A stretch of 64,000 bases of DNA from Coprinopsis marcescibilis (GCA_004369085.1 ML210169.1:62001-126000), one strand, 5' to 3'. Shown: positions 44,785-57,699, counted from the stretch's first letter. The notes: generated by a model from the letters alone, not told the origin. Program-made: numbers and translations.

Positions 44785-47700
44785 TTAGACGGTGGCGGCG
44801 GTGGTTTCGTCCTGGTTGGCCGTGGGCAGAACGGAGTTTGGCGCAGTCTTGTCCTCGAGTTCGGGAACTAAACAAGACGAGTGAGTACGACCATGTCACA
44901 GGAGAATCACAACTCGTACTAACCTTCAGTCACTGTCAACGCTTTACCCGGTAATTCCTTAGTGTCATGTTCGCCACTGAGAGTTTCGGAGCGAGAGTGG
45001 GCAACACTTTCAGGGAGCAGTGTGTCATCCGATCCAGTCGAGGCTTCCGCAGCATGTCCAGCAAGAATATTCGCATCCAATTCAGAGACAACAGGGACCG
45101 TCTTCCTGCCCTTATCCTCAACATCCGAGTTGATGCTGCTGATAAAGCTAAGCTGAACAGCATCCAACAGCGCCTCCGCACTCGGCGTAAGCCCAGATTG
45201 AACGATCTGCTCAATCGCACTCGGGAGATCCGAGCCAGCCAGCGCACTCGCAAGCGAGATCGACAGTTCTTGATCTGCGACACCTTCCGCCTCCGTCCTT
45301 TCCTTCTCGCCTCCTTCGATGAACGCAGGCAGCTCCTCTTGCGGAGAGAACGACTCTACGGGAACGGTTTCGTAGAACGATCTACGGACGGCATCGGGGA
45401 ATGCAGAGCTTGCAGAGGTCGCTGGCGGGAGGATAGGCACTTCGAGGACTGGGACGGGGTCCAATTCGACAGCTTCATCACCAAGGGTAGGTTCGATGTT
45501 CAAAGGGGCGATGCGAGGTTTGATGGACGGAACGAATGCGTTGGGTTCGACTGCAAGAACAGGGGCCGCATCGATGGCGATGATAGGTGGTTTGGCAGCT
45601 TCTGCATCGACGCCGGCTGGAGAAGAGGTAGTAGCCTCTGTCATGGCATCGTCTGCGGAAGTCGTGTCGACGGACTCGCGTTGTTCGGAAACGATGACAT
45701 CAGCATCAAAGGTCTGTGCGTCGGCGCTGGAAATGGCATCCACGGCCTCGGGTTCCTGCGTTTCTTGACCAGGAACGACAAGTTCGTCTTTGTTCAGTTC
45801 ATTGGTTTGAGGTGCGGGAGGTGCTTCAACCACGACGCCGTTTTGCTCGGTTTGAGCGTCGACGGAAGCCCAAGGATCGGTCTGGATAGGACTTTCGCTT
45901 CTTTCCTCTTCTGCTCGGACGTCTACTTCATCGGATTCGGGAGCGTCCTGGACAATCATAAATCAGTATATTTGAAAGTGGTGGAGAACGAGGGCAAGGT
46001 TAACCTTTGATGTGGCAGCAAGTGTTCCTTCTGCAGTGGCAGGTGGCTCAAGGACAGCAGGTTCTTCAGTAGCGGTCGGCTCGACGTTAGCTTGCTCTCC
46101 AGCTTGAGCAGCGACTTCCAAAGAAGTTGTGTCGGCTGCAATCTCTTCAGTCGATTCCTCCGTAGTGGGTTCTACTGGTGGCTCGTCGTCGACCTTGACC
46201 TCGACCACGTTTGGTGCCTCATCAGAATGCTCAGCTTCGCTAGTCTGGTCGACGACTCTGTCATCCTTGTCGGCATTCCCATCTTCACTCACGGACACAG
46301 CGCCCTCTACCTCTCCATTCGTAGCAAAGGGCTTGTCCGGTTGACTCTGTACCTGGTCAACAGTTTTGTCTTCTTCAGCAGTGTCCACCTTGTCCAAGTC
46401 TTCCTCAACAAGTTCCTTCGCAAGTACAGGCTCATCCTCTTGAGTGACTGCGTCCTTCTCCTCTTCTACGGCCTCAGCTCCCCTCGACAACGCTACACCA
46501 TTCGCCTCGGGGTCGACGTCCTGTTTTGCGCTGACTTCATCGTCCTTGGTCGCCTCTCCGACGACGGCAGGTTCATCCACCGTCGTCACTGTGTTCTCCA
46601 CTTCAGCGCCAGACCCGTCTCCAACGGTTTCTTCAGCAGGCTGAGCATCGTCGCGGACGGCTTCGGGCGCAGTAGAATCTTCAGCGACCAGACTATCAGT
46701 CACAGCGACGGGTTCTTCAGCAGTGACACTGTCTGCAACGGCCGGTTCCGCCTCGTTCTCCTTCTCTTCTGCCAATAAAGGCGCTGCCGCGTCGTTCTCG
46801 CCTTCATCAACACCCACCGCCTCTTCTTCAACCACTTCTGGCTCCACATCCGCTGCCTTTTCTTCCGCAACTGCCTCTGGTTCAACCTCCGCCTCTTCAG
46901 CTTCGACCACAACCTTTCGTTCGACCACCACTGCACCGTTAACGACCTCGTTCCCAGCCACATCCTCCACATCACCAACTTCCAGCTCCACCCCCGCCAC
47001 TACAGCCTCCTGTTCTTCTTCAACGGGTTTCGTCTCTGCATTCTCTTCAGTAGCCTTGGGCGTGGTAGGTTCATTCTCGACGACTGTGGTTCCTGGTTCG
47101 GCTTCCACCACGACTGCCTGCTCTTCAACCAACTCTTCTGCAGCTTTGTCTTCGTCCTCCGTGGTCCCAGGTTCTCTTGATGTTTGCCCTCCCTTCTCCT
47201 CGACCACTTCAGGCTCGCTCGGCTTATCCTCGACGGCCTCAGGTTCCACTACCTTCGCCTCGACGACCTCTGACTCCCCCACAACCTCTGGTTCGACTAC
47301 CACCGTCTCCTCTTCGATGGGCTCAGGGTCTTGTGCTATCTCCGTCGTCTCTCCGTCTACATCTGCCTCCGGTTCAAGCAGCTTCTGCTCGACAGCTTCA
47401 GGTTCCACCACATTCTCCTCTCCAACCTCTGATTTGACCACAACCTCAGGTTCCACCTCCACCTGCGCAACATCTTCCGCTTTGTTCTCTTCGGCTGCTT
47501 CTGGCTCGGCAACGCTCTCCACGATGCTTTCCGGTTCGACGGCCTTCTGCTCAGCGACCTCTGGTTCGACGACGTTCTCCTCGGCGATCTCTGGCTCGAC
47601 AACCTTCTCCTCAGCGACCTCTGGTTCAACAGCCTTCTCCTCCTCAACGACAGCTTTCTCCTCAACAACGGCCTCCTCCTCAACGACAGCCTCCTCCTCC

Positions 47701-50700
47701 TCAACATCCTCAACAACAACCTGCGGCTCAGCAGTGTGCTCCTCCACCCTGTCAGCCCCACCCTCGTCAACCACTTTCTCCTCCGATTCGAGACCCTGCT
47801 CATCCACTGCCTCTGGCTCTTGTGCGACCTCTGCGGCTGCTTGCTCTTCGACGACTTCCGGCTTGATGGATTGCTCCTCGATGGTCTCTGGCTCGACGGG
47901 TGTCTCTTCGACAGTCTCTGGCTCGACGGGTGTCTCTTCGACAGTCTCTGGCTCGACGGATGTCTCTTCGATAGTCTCTGGCTCGACGGGTGTCTCCTCG
48001 ATAATCTCTGGCTCGACGGGTGTCTCCTCGACAATCTCAGGCTCGACAGATTGCTCCTCAACGGACTCTGGTACCACACCACTCTCCTCAACAGCCGGTT
48101 CCACAACAGCCTCAACCTCCTCTTCCATAGCCACAACCTCTGGAACCACACCCTCCTCAGCTGTGCCATTATCGGGCTTGTCGGCGCTGGGAAGCTCTGG
48201 TTCGGGTTCGGGTTGGGTGGTGCTTGCCTCTTCGACGACCTGTGGTTCGCCAACGCTCGCCTCTGCTTCTTCGACGACCTCTGGTTCTGTGACGTTTGCC
48301 TCGAGGACCTCTGGTTCGACAACCTGTGGTTCAACGATTCCCGCCTCCTCGACAACCCCTGATTCAACAACACTCGCCTCTTCGACAACTTCTGGATCCA
48401 CCAAGCTACTCTCCTCAACAAGCACAGGTCCTTCCCCCAGCACCTCTAACCCTTCTTCCGAACCCTCCTGCACGACGGCCGCCTCTTCTTCCTCCACCGC
48501 CGATTCTTCCTTGACTTCAGGTTCCGCCTCAGCTTCTATGGCCTCGACTTGGACAATTTCGGATTCTGCAGGTTTGTCCTCAATAGCTTCAGGCTCCACG
48601 GGCTTCTCCTCGACGCTTTCGGGTTCCGCAGAGGTTTCTTCGATAGATTCAGGCTCGTCCACGGGTTTGTCTTCGACGGCCTCAAGCTCCTCCGTATGCT
48701 GGTTCACGATAGCTTCGGGGTCCCCGGGCTTCTCCTCGACGCTTTCGGGTTCTGCAGAGGTTTCTTCGACGGCTTCAGGCTCGTCCGCGGGTTTGTCATC
48801 GACGACTTCAGGTTCTACGGGCTTCTCCTCGATAGCTTTGGGTTCTGCAGGCGTTTCTTCGACGGCTTCAGGCTTGTCCGCGGGTTTGTCCTCGACGACT
48901 TCAGGTTCTACGATCTTCTCCTCGATAGCTTTGGGTTCTGCAGGCGTTTCTTCGACGGCTTCAGGATCGTCCACGGGTTTGTCCTGCACGACTTCAGATT
49001 CTACGGGCTTCTCCTCGACGGTTTCAGGTCCCACGAAAAGCTCGTCGACGGTTTCAGGCTCCTCTGCAGCTGTGTCTTGGACGACTTCAGCCTCCTCGAC
49101 AGGCTCCTCCTCGGCTTCAGGTTCTGCGGGTGTGTCTCGGGTGGCTTGAGGCTCATCAACAGGCTCCTCATCGACGATGACTTCGGGTTCTACCTGCTCG
49201 ACTTTAGGTTCCGCGGCTGTGTTGACTTGGGTGGCTTGCGGCTCCTCTGTGTGCTCGACCTCGACGGTTTCGGGTTCTGCGGGTGTGTCGTGGACGACTT
49301 GAGGCTTATCCTCGACGGGCTCGGGTTCCTCAGGCACCTCAGCAGACTTGTCCTCAACCACACCCTCTGCATCTACCGCTGTCCCCTCAACGACGGCCTC
49401 TGGCTCTGTCTCTCCTTGGACGACAACGTCTTGCTCAGCAGCGACCACATCCACAGTCTCCCCAACAACGAAGTCCGGCTCGACCTCTTCTTGGACGGAA
49501 GGTGCAAGCTGTTCTGTCGTCGCTTGTTCATCGACAACTTCGGCCGCCGCCTTCTCTTCGACGACGACGAGCTGTGGTTCAACCGTCTTCTCTTCAACGA
49601 CGACCTCAGGCTCCACTCCCTTCTCGTCAACGACCGCCGGTGTAGACTCCTCCACTTCCTCCTTCTCCTCAACCTCAACTGAAACTTCTGGCTCGACTGT
49701 CTCCTCGATGATACTCCCAGCCTCAACCGCTTCCTCTTCAACAACAACCTCTGGTGCATCCGCCTTCTCCTCAACAACCACAGGCGTAGGCTCCACCGCT
49801 TCTTCCTCTTCAACGATAACTTCTGGCACGACTGCCTCCTCGACGATAGCCTCCGCTTCAACCACCTCCTCTTCTACGACGACCTCAGGCTCCACCGCCT
49901 TCTCTTCTTCAAGGACCACGGACAAAGGCCCCACCTCCTCATTCTTCTCCTCAACCACAACCTCTGGATCGACTGATTCTTCGACAATGCTCGCAGCCTC
50001 AGCCGCCTTCTCTTCAACGACAACCTCTGCTACATCCGCCTTGTCCTCTTCAACGACCACGGGCGTAGGCTCCTCCTCCTCCTTCTCTTCAAATACAACC
50101 TCTGGCTCGACCGGCTCTTCAACAACGACCTCTTCTTCAACCGCCTCTTCTTCAACAACGACCTCGGGTTCAACCGCCTTCTCCTCTTCAACAACCACGG
50201 GTGTAGGCTCCATCACTTCTTCTTGCTTCTCCTCCACCACAACCTCAGGCTCGACTGCGTCCTCGACGATGCTCTCAGCCTCAACCACCTTCTCTTCAAG
50301 GACGGCCTCTGGTTCGCTCGCCTCTTCTTCAAGGACCACGGATGTAGGCTCCACCACCACCTCCTCATCCTTTTCCTCAACCACAACCTTTGGCTCGATT
50401 GCCTCCTCAACGATGCTCTCAGCCTCAACCGCCTTCTCTTCAACGACAATCTCTGGCTCTCTTGCTTCCTCCTCAACGACCACAGGCGTAGGCCCCCCCT
50501 CTTCCTGCTTCTCTTCAACAACAACTTCTGGTTCAACCGCATCCTCTTCAACGACGACCTCTGGTTCTTCAACGACGACCTCGGGTTCAACCACCTCCTC
50601 CTCTTCAACAACCACGGGTGTAGCCACCACTTCCTCCTCCTCCTTCTTCTCAGCCACAACCCCAGGCTCAACCACCTCCGAATGCTCGACAAGCACAGAC

Positions 50701-53700
50701 ACAGGCTCCGCCTCTTGCTCTTCAACTACAGCTTCAGGCTCAACCACCTCCGCGGCCTCAACAGCTTCAGGTTCACCCGCTTCCGCTTCCACTACAACTA
50801 CAGGCGTACCCCCCTCCTTATCCTCCTCATCCACGATGACGACGACAGACGCAGGCTCCACTACGTCTACATCCACATCCTTTGTCTCAGCTGCGGCTAC
50901 AGTTTCAGACTCAGGCTCAGGCTCAGGCTCAACAACCACCAAGCCCTCCTCCTTGTCCTCGTCGAGCACAGCCTCGCGTTCGTCTACAACGCCCGCCTCG
51001 CCGTCTTGTTCGACCACCGCTGGATGCTCGATGTCTTGCGATTCAGGTTCGGTGGCTGGTTCTACGATGGTTTGACGTTCTGCTGCTGGTTCTTCTTCGA
51101 TGAGCGCAGGCTCGGTTACTTGTTCTTCGACGAGCGCAGGTTCGATGGCTGGTTCTGCGAGGAGTATAGGCTCGGTTGCTGGTTCTTTGACGAGCGATTC
51201 TGCTTGGACGCCAGCTGCAGCTCCAACCACCTCTTCTTCCTCTTCTTGGACACCTTCAGGCTGTACCGCTGGTTCTTCAACAACCGCAGGCTCTATCGCT
51301 GATTCTTCCAAATCGACGGGTGCTTCTTCATCGACAGGGACGGATTCATCGGCAGGCACGGATTCATCGACAAGCACGGATTCATCGACAAGCACGGATT
51401 CATCAACCAGTGTAGGCGTAGGTGCGTCGGTCAGACTCGAGTCGAGGATTGGTGCAGGCTCGACTACTCGTTCGTCCTCTTGAGCATTCTCGGGCTCCGC
51501 GGGCACAGATTCTTGGGCCTCCTCGACCGGTGCGGCAGCCCGTTCAGCTTGCCCCTCAACGACTTCCGGTTCGACGTGCACAGCATCCAGCTCAACCTCC
51601 AGCTCGACAACTTCCGGCTCGACCTCCGGCACAACGCCTCGGCTTCCTGCATCCATCGCCGGCTCATCAACAGGCTGAACGTCTTCCACAGCAGGTGCTT
51701 CCAGATCGCCGTCCAAATTCAAATCTGACAAAAACCAAAAATAAGCCAAACGATCTTTCGCTTAATTAGGCAACGCGACTACTCACCTTGCTGTCTGTCC
51801 TGCACGATCTCGGGTTCCTCCGGCACGGCTGATAACACTTCTGGCTCTACTGCCTCCTCGCTAGACCCGGGGGCTGTGACATCATCGGCAGGTACGGGAC
51901 TCTGACGCTCTCCCGCATCGACCTCAACTTGCTCCTCGTCCTGGCCGTTGCTGGTTTCGTCCGTCTGGGGGCCTTGCTCTGCTTCGACCTCGACCTCGGC
52001 TTCTGGAGCGACTAGCGCAGGCTGGGCGCCCTCCGACGGCTCGGTAGCGACTACTAGCGCCGCGTCGTCCAACTCTGCTGCAACGGGCTCGGCGGCGGCT
52101 TGGGCTTTAGCGTTGGGGGATCCCGAGTCGTCGACTACTTGCGGGGGCTGGGGTTCTTCAGGGACTGTCCTGACGGTCGTAGACGCGTCCTCTGTTGGCA
52201 GCGCAGACCCAAGTTCCTCCCGCACACCCGCCTCCTCGCCCGAATCTCCCGCTGGTGCAGGTAAAATCGCGTCTGCAGACGATACACCCAAAACATCTGT
52301 GACGCGTTGGTGGGATGTTTAATTAATAAACGGAGCCGTGACAGAATAAATTGACGTCACCTTGATCAACACCTTCCGCCGCACTCGTTTCCTTGACACC
52401 CGCTTCCTGGCTTTCATCTCCGGTGAGAATGACATCGGCATCGTCTGCCGTCTTGACTTCATCTTCATCTTCCTTATCTTCATGATCTTCAGTAACGGAT
52501 GCTATTAGAAAGAAAAGGAAAGAAAGTTAATAAAGTAGGCTAGTAAATAAATAGGTGCTACGGTTAATCACCATCTGCTCTGACAAGGTCGGGATCTCGG
52601 GTCGAAAGTTCACTTTCCTCGCGGACCACCTCTTCCTCCTCTACCTCTTCCTTTGTAACTCCAGGCGCAGCAGCAATTGGAACTGCAACACCGTCATCTT
52701 CGTCGCCACGTTGGACGTCGACTACGACGACAGCGTCAGCTTCACCTTTGAGTCCGTCCGCGATCTAGTCACAATTCAAACTCAATAAGCATCACATCAC
52801 ATCGATAGAAAGTGAGAAGTAGCACTGACCGGTGTATGGGATGCAGAATCTACCTCGGGAGCATCAACGGGATCTTCAACAGTCTCTTCAACAGGCTCCT
52901 CGATGACGCGTTCTTGAACGACCACGACTTGCTCGACGGGTTCAGCAGCAGTGTCCGCGACAACGACAGATTCCACACCCTCAGGCTCAGCAGGCTCCTG
53001 CACCGGTATGACGGCCTCCTCAGCCTCGACCTCTGGTACTTCCTCAACAACCTCCTTTGCAACAACTTCCTCTGCGACGGCAACCTCGTCATCCTCTGCG
53101 ACTTTGACTTTGGTATCTTCCTCCGACTTGGTATCAACAGCAACGGCTTCTTCTTCAACCGGGGCAGCAGCTTCTTCAACAGGGGTATCCTCAACCTCTT
53201 CCTCCTTGGTATCTTCCGCGAGCGTCGGTACAGACCTCTGCGCAACGACTGGCTCGACAGCAGCTTCTTCCTCTTCGACCTTCGCTTCTTCTTCAACCCT
53301 TGTTTCCTCTTCAACCTTGACCTCCTCCTCTTCCTCCACAGGGGCGACAACTTCAACAGCAGCTGGAACAGCTTCCTCGATAACAGCTTCCTCGATAACA
53401 GTCGGAGCAGCTGAGGCCTCTTCGACAGGCGTTTCAACAACTGGTACGGCGGGTACTGCTTCATCCTCCGCGGGTGGTTCCACAACAGCGGGTACAGCAG
53501 CAGCAGCGGGCTCCGCATCTTCCAATTCAGCCACCACAGCACCACCATCCTTATCGTCGTTATCCTCAAGAGACACTTCACCCTCCGCCTTGAGGACGCT
53601 TCGCGCAACAGCAAGGGGCGTGACCTCCACTCCCGCATCAGCAGCAGCCGAACGTTCTTCGCCAACCTCCTTCTCATCGCCAGCACCGGCCGTCAACGCG

Positions 53701-56504
53701 ACAGCAGCCACACCAGCCACAACTGCCGCGGTACCCACAGCAGCCACAGCCAGCGCAGTGCCCTCCTCCTTCTCCTTGACTTCCTTCTCCTTCTCTTTGT
53801 CCTTGACCTCATCCACCTTCGCCTTCACCTCCTTCTCCTTGATCTTCCCCGCCACACCAAAAGCACCCACATCCACCGATTTCCGTTTCGGCTTCGGCGA
53901 CGGAACCCTAACACGCACCACACCCTCTCTCTCTCTCTCCCTAGCCTCCTTGCGCGACCCCCTCTCCTTCTCCTTCTCCTTAGCATCCTTGCGCGACGGC
54001 GCAGTCGCAGACCGATTCAACCCCGCTCCAGCACCACCATCCTCCTCCACAACCTCGCCCATCTCATTAACCCCAGCAGCACCGCCCTTGTTCCTGCCGC
54101 CGCCCCCACTTCCATTCTTACTCTTCCGACTCTTCTCGGTGGCGCTCGCGTACCGCTCCTTGGCGGCCCCGAGCGAGACGATGGAGCTCGCGCGCGAGGT
54201 CGACCAGAACGCGAAGCGTTTGCGGCCAGCGAGCGTCGAAGACGGCGAGCTAGGCCGGTCCGCATGTCCATCCGCCGATCCCGACGCTGATGCCGAGGGC
54301 ACAGGCGCAGGCGGCGGACGGACGGTGAACGCCTGTTCGAGTACAACCCAACGCACCAGCTCCTTGGTTTCAGCGGCGGTACTTCCAGGTGCATCCTCAA
54401 CAGCACGCAGCTGCCCAACCAACGACTCCTTGAGCTTGCACACCGCAAACGACGGCCAGCTGCTTCCCGGATCCGCCAACGCGTCGGCCCAAAAATCAAC
54501 AAACGCCTCATCGAGCTGCACAACCTGCACAAGCGCCACCGCAGACACCAACTGCTGCACACCCTCCGCACTCTCCTTACTCGCATCAAGCAGCGGCTGC
54601 TTCGCACCTACACCCGCCTCGCTACCCTTCCTCGACACATCCCCCTCCATGCGAAACTCCACACTCTTCCTCGACGACTGCCTCTTATGTCCACTAACAC
54701 TGCGGGAGACACCTCCAGGGAGGGGGAGCGGCGGGGCCGTGCGCTCCACCTCGCTCGTGCCAAACAAGGTAGGCGCAAGCGGCGTCAACGGCGTCACAGC
54801 GCTGAACCCCGCGCTGGAGAACAAACTCCAATCCCCACTACTCGCACTCGCAGGACTCACCGCCGTCCCCAGCTGTGTCTCCGTCTCCGTGCTCTGCCCC
54901 GAATCGCTCCTCTGCATCTGCGTCTGCATCTTCTCCAGCTGCTCCCTAAACTCGCCGAGCGAAAACGCCGGGCGTCGGGGCGAGGACGGGGTGAAGAGCG
55001 CGAGAGTCGGCGACTTTATCGCCTCATCATCATCACCGCCGTCGGGGGAGGGAGGGGTGAGGGTGAGGAACCGGATAGTCTCGTCAGCAAAGATGCGCGA
55101 GAGCGGCGAGCCGCTATCCTTCGTCTTGCTCGCTTCTAGAATCCTGCCCCAGAGCGCCGCAGCATGCCCATCATTGGACGCCGGACCCGCCGCCAGCGCT
55201 TCCGCCACCACGCGCAGGGGGTGCGTCCGGCTCTTCGGGCGGAGACTCTCGCTCGGCAGCTCGGTCTCGACGCGGACGAACAGCGCGTGGTATCGGCGGG
55301 TCGTGAACTGCGGGCGGGGAAGCAGCTTGAGGTCGGTGGTGGGTGACGGACCGTCCTGGTACGGATACTTTTTCACCAGCTCCAGCAGACGTTTGGGCAT
55401 CCGGTTCGCACTCGCTTCGTCGCTGGCACAGTGGCAAACAGTAAGCACGTAAGAAGGGGGTTCGGCCGTCGTCGCGTTAAAGGCACTCACCGGATGTAGG
55501 CAAAGAATATGTGTTCGAGCTGTCGGCCGGTAACCTCCCATCGTGCGTAAAAGGCCTTCCAGTCGGCTTTGCTCTCGACGCGGTGCGAGTTGAGAATCCA
55601 GAGGCCGAACATCTTGGCGAGCTTGCTGCCCGAGGTACTGTTGCTCTCCGCATGCGACGCGAGCGAGGTGAACACATCCAAAACCTCTTTGAGGAACTCG
55701 GCGTGGGGGGTGGGTAGCAGGGGGACAAGTGTCTTTGAGAACGCATCTGCAGGGTAGCCCGTGCTCCGCTCGCCTTGGAAGAACGCGGTGTACCAGGCGT
55801 CTGTGTGCCCAAAACTGTCTTCTTCTAATTGGATGTGGCGCAGAGCCCACCGCAGGACGGCAGCGACGTCGTGCGGCGACCGTGTAGAGTTGATTTCAGC
55901 GTCGAATGAGGTGGAGGAAACGGGACTTTGAGCCGTGAGCGAGTGGATGAACAGGGATATCAGTTTGCGTTGGATCTCTGGTGAAGCCGAGTACCAGTGC
56001 GGGTTCATGATCCCAAGCGCGTCGACCCCTATCAAACGATAAGCAAAATGTGGTTCGACAGTCTAGCCACTAACCTCGCGTGGTGATAACCTTGGAACAC
56101 GAGCGGACGAGGCCCAGCGCCTCGACAGGCGTCAAGCGTTTCTGTGCAATGGCCACATCGCTCAGCACAGGCTGCTCAACACCCAACCCCCCTCCATTCA
56201 GCAATGCCAGCGACAGCTGCGGCAGATCATCGATCCGCCTCGTCGTGCGTGCAGGTGATCGGGCACTCCGCGACTTGCTGCGAAAGAAGGTGCGCAGGGC
56301 CGGTTTGTCCTTGGATTTCTCGAGATCCCGGCCGCGCTGCTGGTCGTCGGGGAACTTGGCGGCACTGGGTGATACACTCGGCGAGACATCCTCGAACTTG
56401 CCGCCTAGAAGCTCGGACTCGCGGTGGTGAGATTCAGAAGACGCGGAAGCTTCCCTGTCGTCCCGCTTATTACGTCGTAACACTTTGTTGAAAAACGAGG
56501 ACAT
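44785..56504 (-). CDS. Giant Msb1/Mug8-domain protein with Glu-Val-Pro repeat tail
   Basis: Nine exons: 56504-56075, 56028-55491, 55422-52830, 52764-52572, 52501-52361, 52296-51787, 51724-46005, 45947-44924 and 44867-44785; 11,232 nt, 3,743 residues, all junctions in phase. Residues about 115-400 match the fungal Msb1/Mug8 domain (DUF1708): LTPVEALGLVRSC, WALRHIQLEEDSFGHTDAW, GYPADAFSKTLVPLLPTPHA, SGSKLAKMFGLWIL. In yeasts such proteins act with Rho GTPases in polarity and wall integrity, probably via a RhoGAP-like fold. A Ser-rich middle with basic Lys-Glu clusters follows, then over 2,000 residues of acidic Glu/Val/Pro repeats, mainly in the 5.7-kb exon 7. No membrane span except an Ala/Val stretch near residue 910 (LAVAAVGTAAVVAGVAAVAL). 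Splitting into two genes is possible, but the phases argue for one. Confidence 0.85.
47850..48062. repeat. 30-nt tandem repeat (VEETPVEPET-type decapeptide)
   Basis: About seven tandem 30-nt units encode a decapeptide of the form (V/I)EE(T/Q)(P/S)VEPE(T/I) in exon 7 of the giant gene. Units are nearly identical, implying recent expansion or ongoing slippage and recombination. Confidence 0.85.
48540..49110. repeat. About 90-nt higher-order repeat (EEKPVEPEVV-DKPADEPEAVEE type)
   Basis: Longer units of about 30 residues alternate EEKPVEPE, DKPADEPEAVEE and TPAEPKAIEE blocks in exon 7 of the giant gene. Copies differ by a few substitutions. Confidence 0.75.
49580..50680. repeat. Degenerate VVVEE(K/E)-type repeat array
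   Basis: A divergent array of units containing TPVVVEEE, AVEPEVVVEE and AESIVEE, roughly 50-60 residues per cycle. More decayed than the 47.9-kb array, so probably older. Confidence 0.7.
51315..51412. repeat. VDESV minisatellite
   Basis: Tandem 18-nt units (plus strand GATTCATCGACAAGCACG) encode repeated VDESVL/VDESVP near the start of exon 7 of the giant gene. Confidence 0.8.
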
Positions 56505-56745
56505 GGTTGTTTAGTTGTTGTCCTCTCCGGGTGCTGTTGAGATTATCAGCACGCTGCTGTAGACCCTGTGTTATACGATCGGTCTACGCACCTCCTCCCG
56601 GTAACACAGTCTGGGTGCCTCGTTGCCAACGATAGTCGGACGTCGAGCAAGAACACAAGGCCAACACGTGTTGCGTTAGGTTATTTTTGTATTTTCTCCT
56701 CAGTTTGCCCCGTATTTGCTCCGCCGGGTGATGCCGATCGCGTGT

Positions 56746-56788
56746 CAACCGCTCCACGCGACCGCGCGATCGATTCCCACCGCTGACT
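56746..56788. repeat. 43-nt direct repeat, copy 1
   Basis: Shares 40 of 43 bases with 57523-57565, beginning CAACCGCTCCACGCGAC and ending GCTGACT. The core GCGCGATCGATTCCC is GC-rich. Origin unknown. Confidence 0.75.
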
Positions 56789-57522
56789 CTTTGATTCATC
56801 ACAAGTTATCCTCGCCAAAGAATTGAAACTCTGGCTCGTGGTATGCATAAGAGCCATTTCAGCCCCAAGGATTGTGAGCATGGAATGGAGGTTGGCGCAT
56901 AGACTATGTCTTTAACCTTGACAAAGCCTCGGTCCAGTACCGGGCCTAGTCTCGTCGTGCCCCACTGCTGCTGCCGAGAATCCCAATCTTCGTGCTTCTG
57001 CCGACAGACCCAATTGTTCTCTACCAGTTCCCAACCTTCTCCGATTTCAGCCTACACTTGCAATGATTGTAGATCAGGATTGTTCTTACGACAGGCTAAT
57101 CACACATGGACGGGTAGCATGATAATTGATTTTATCTGCCTGCATACTTGATTGGACAAGCCCCTACTAGGGCACGATGTACCGCGTATCAATAAATTCA
57201 AGCCTCGCCGCTCCGTTTGTGCGTTTGTGCTTCTAGTACTACCAACCCTTCGCCAAACTAGCTCCACACCCGGCTGAGAACAGGAGGATATCTAGACCTG
57301 TACCCCGACACTTTACAATCCCCTGAATCGGTATACAGGGTAGGGACTACAGGCTCAATGACGCGGGTATGGTGATATTGACATCGTCGTTGCAGCTGTC
57401 GAAGGAAATAGTCTTCGAATGAAGGGTAAGTGACAGCGAACTGCACCAGTTGGTGGTGTGTGTGCTCACAAAGTTCCAAAGAAAGAGGTGAGCGGTGTTG
57501 ATGAGGTTGGATAATGCCTTGC

Positions 57523-57565
57523 CAACCGCTCCACGCGACTGCGCGATCGATTCCCGCTGCTGACT
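57523..57565. repeat. 43-nt direct repeat, copy 2
   Basis: Second copy of the element at 56746, same orientation, 777 bases downstream. Confidence 0.75.
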
Positions 57566-57699
57566 GAGACTTATCGAGTCCTTCTCTGACCGTTGTTCAA
57601 CTTGATTAAAACTAAATAGCCCTCTGTCTCTTCGCTCCTCAGCCAATGATAGTACTATTTGTCCCAGCGCCAGTTCTACATACGGTAGTAACATTCCAA

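Larger units (their letters stand above)
56505..57699. other. Intergenic upstream of the giant gene, with a duplicated 43-nt element
   Basis: No gene supported. It contains the giant gene's promoter and two copies of a 43-nt element (listed separately). Frames in between lack splice-consistent exons. Confidence 0.5.

Noticed and set aside
47850..48062. CRISPR-like array of regular 30-nt repeats
   Set aside because: Units are contiguous without spacers and encode a decapeptide in the frame of the giant gene; the genome is fungal.
46723..49149. 808-codon plus-strand open frame, Ser/Thr-rich, mucin-like
   Set aside because: Antisense shadow of the acidic repeat exon. It has no splice sites, signal peptide or start context of its own, and the minus-strand frame is joined in phase to eight other exons.
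52951..55452. 833-codon plus-strand open frame
   Set aside because: Same reason: shadow of exon 3 of the giant gene, whose strand carries the Msb1 domain continuation.
56746..57565. tRNA genes at the 43-nt repeat (B-box-like GCGATCGATTCC)
   Set aside because: No cloverleaf could be drawn: the putative T-stem does not pair and there is no acceptor stem or A box at proper spacing.
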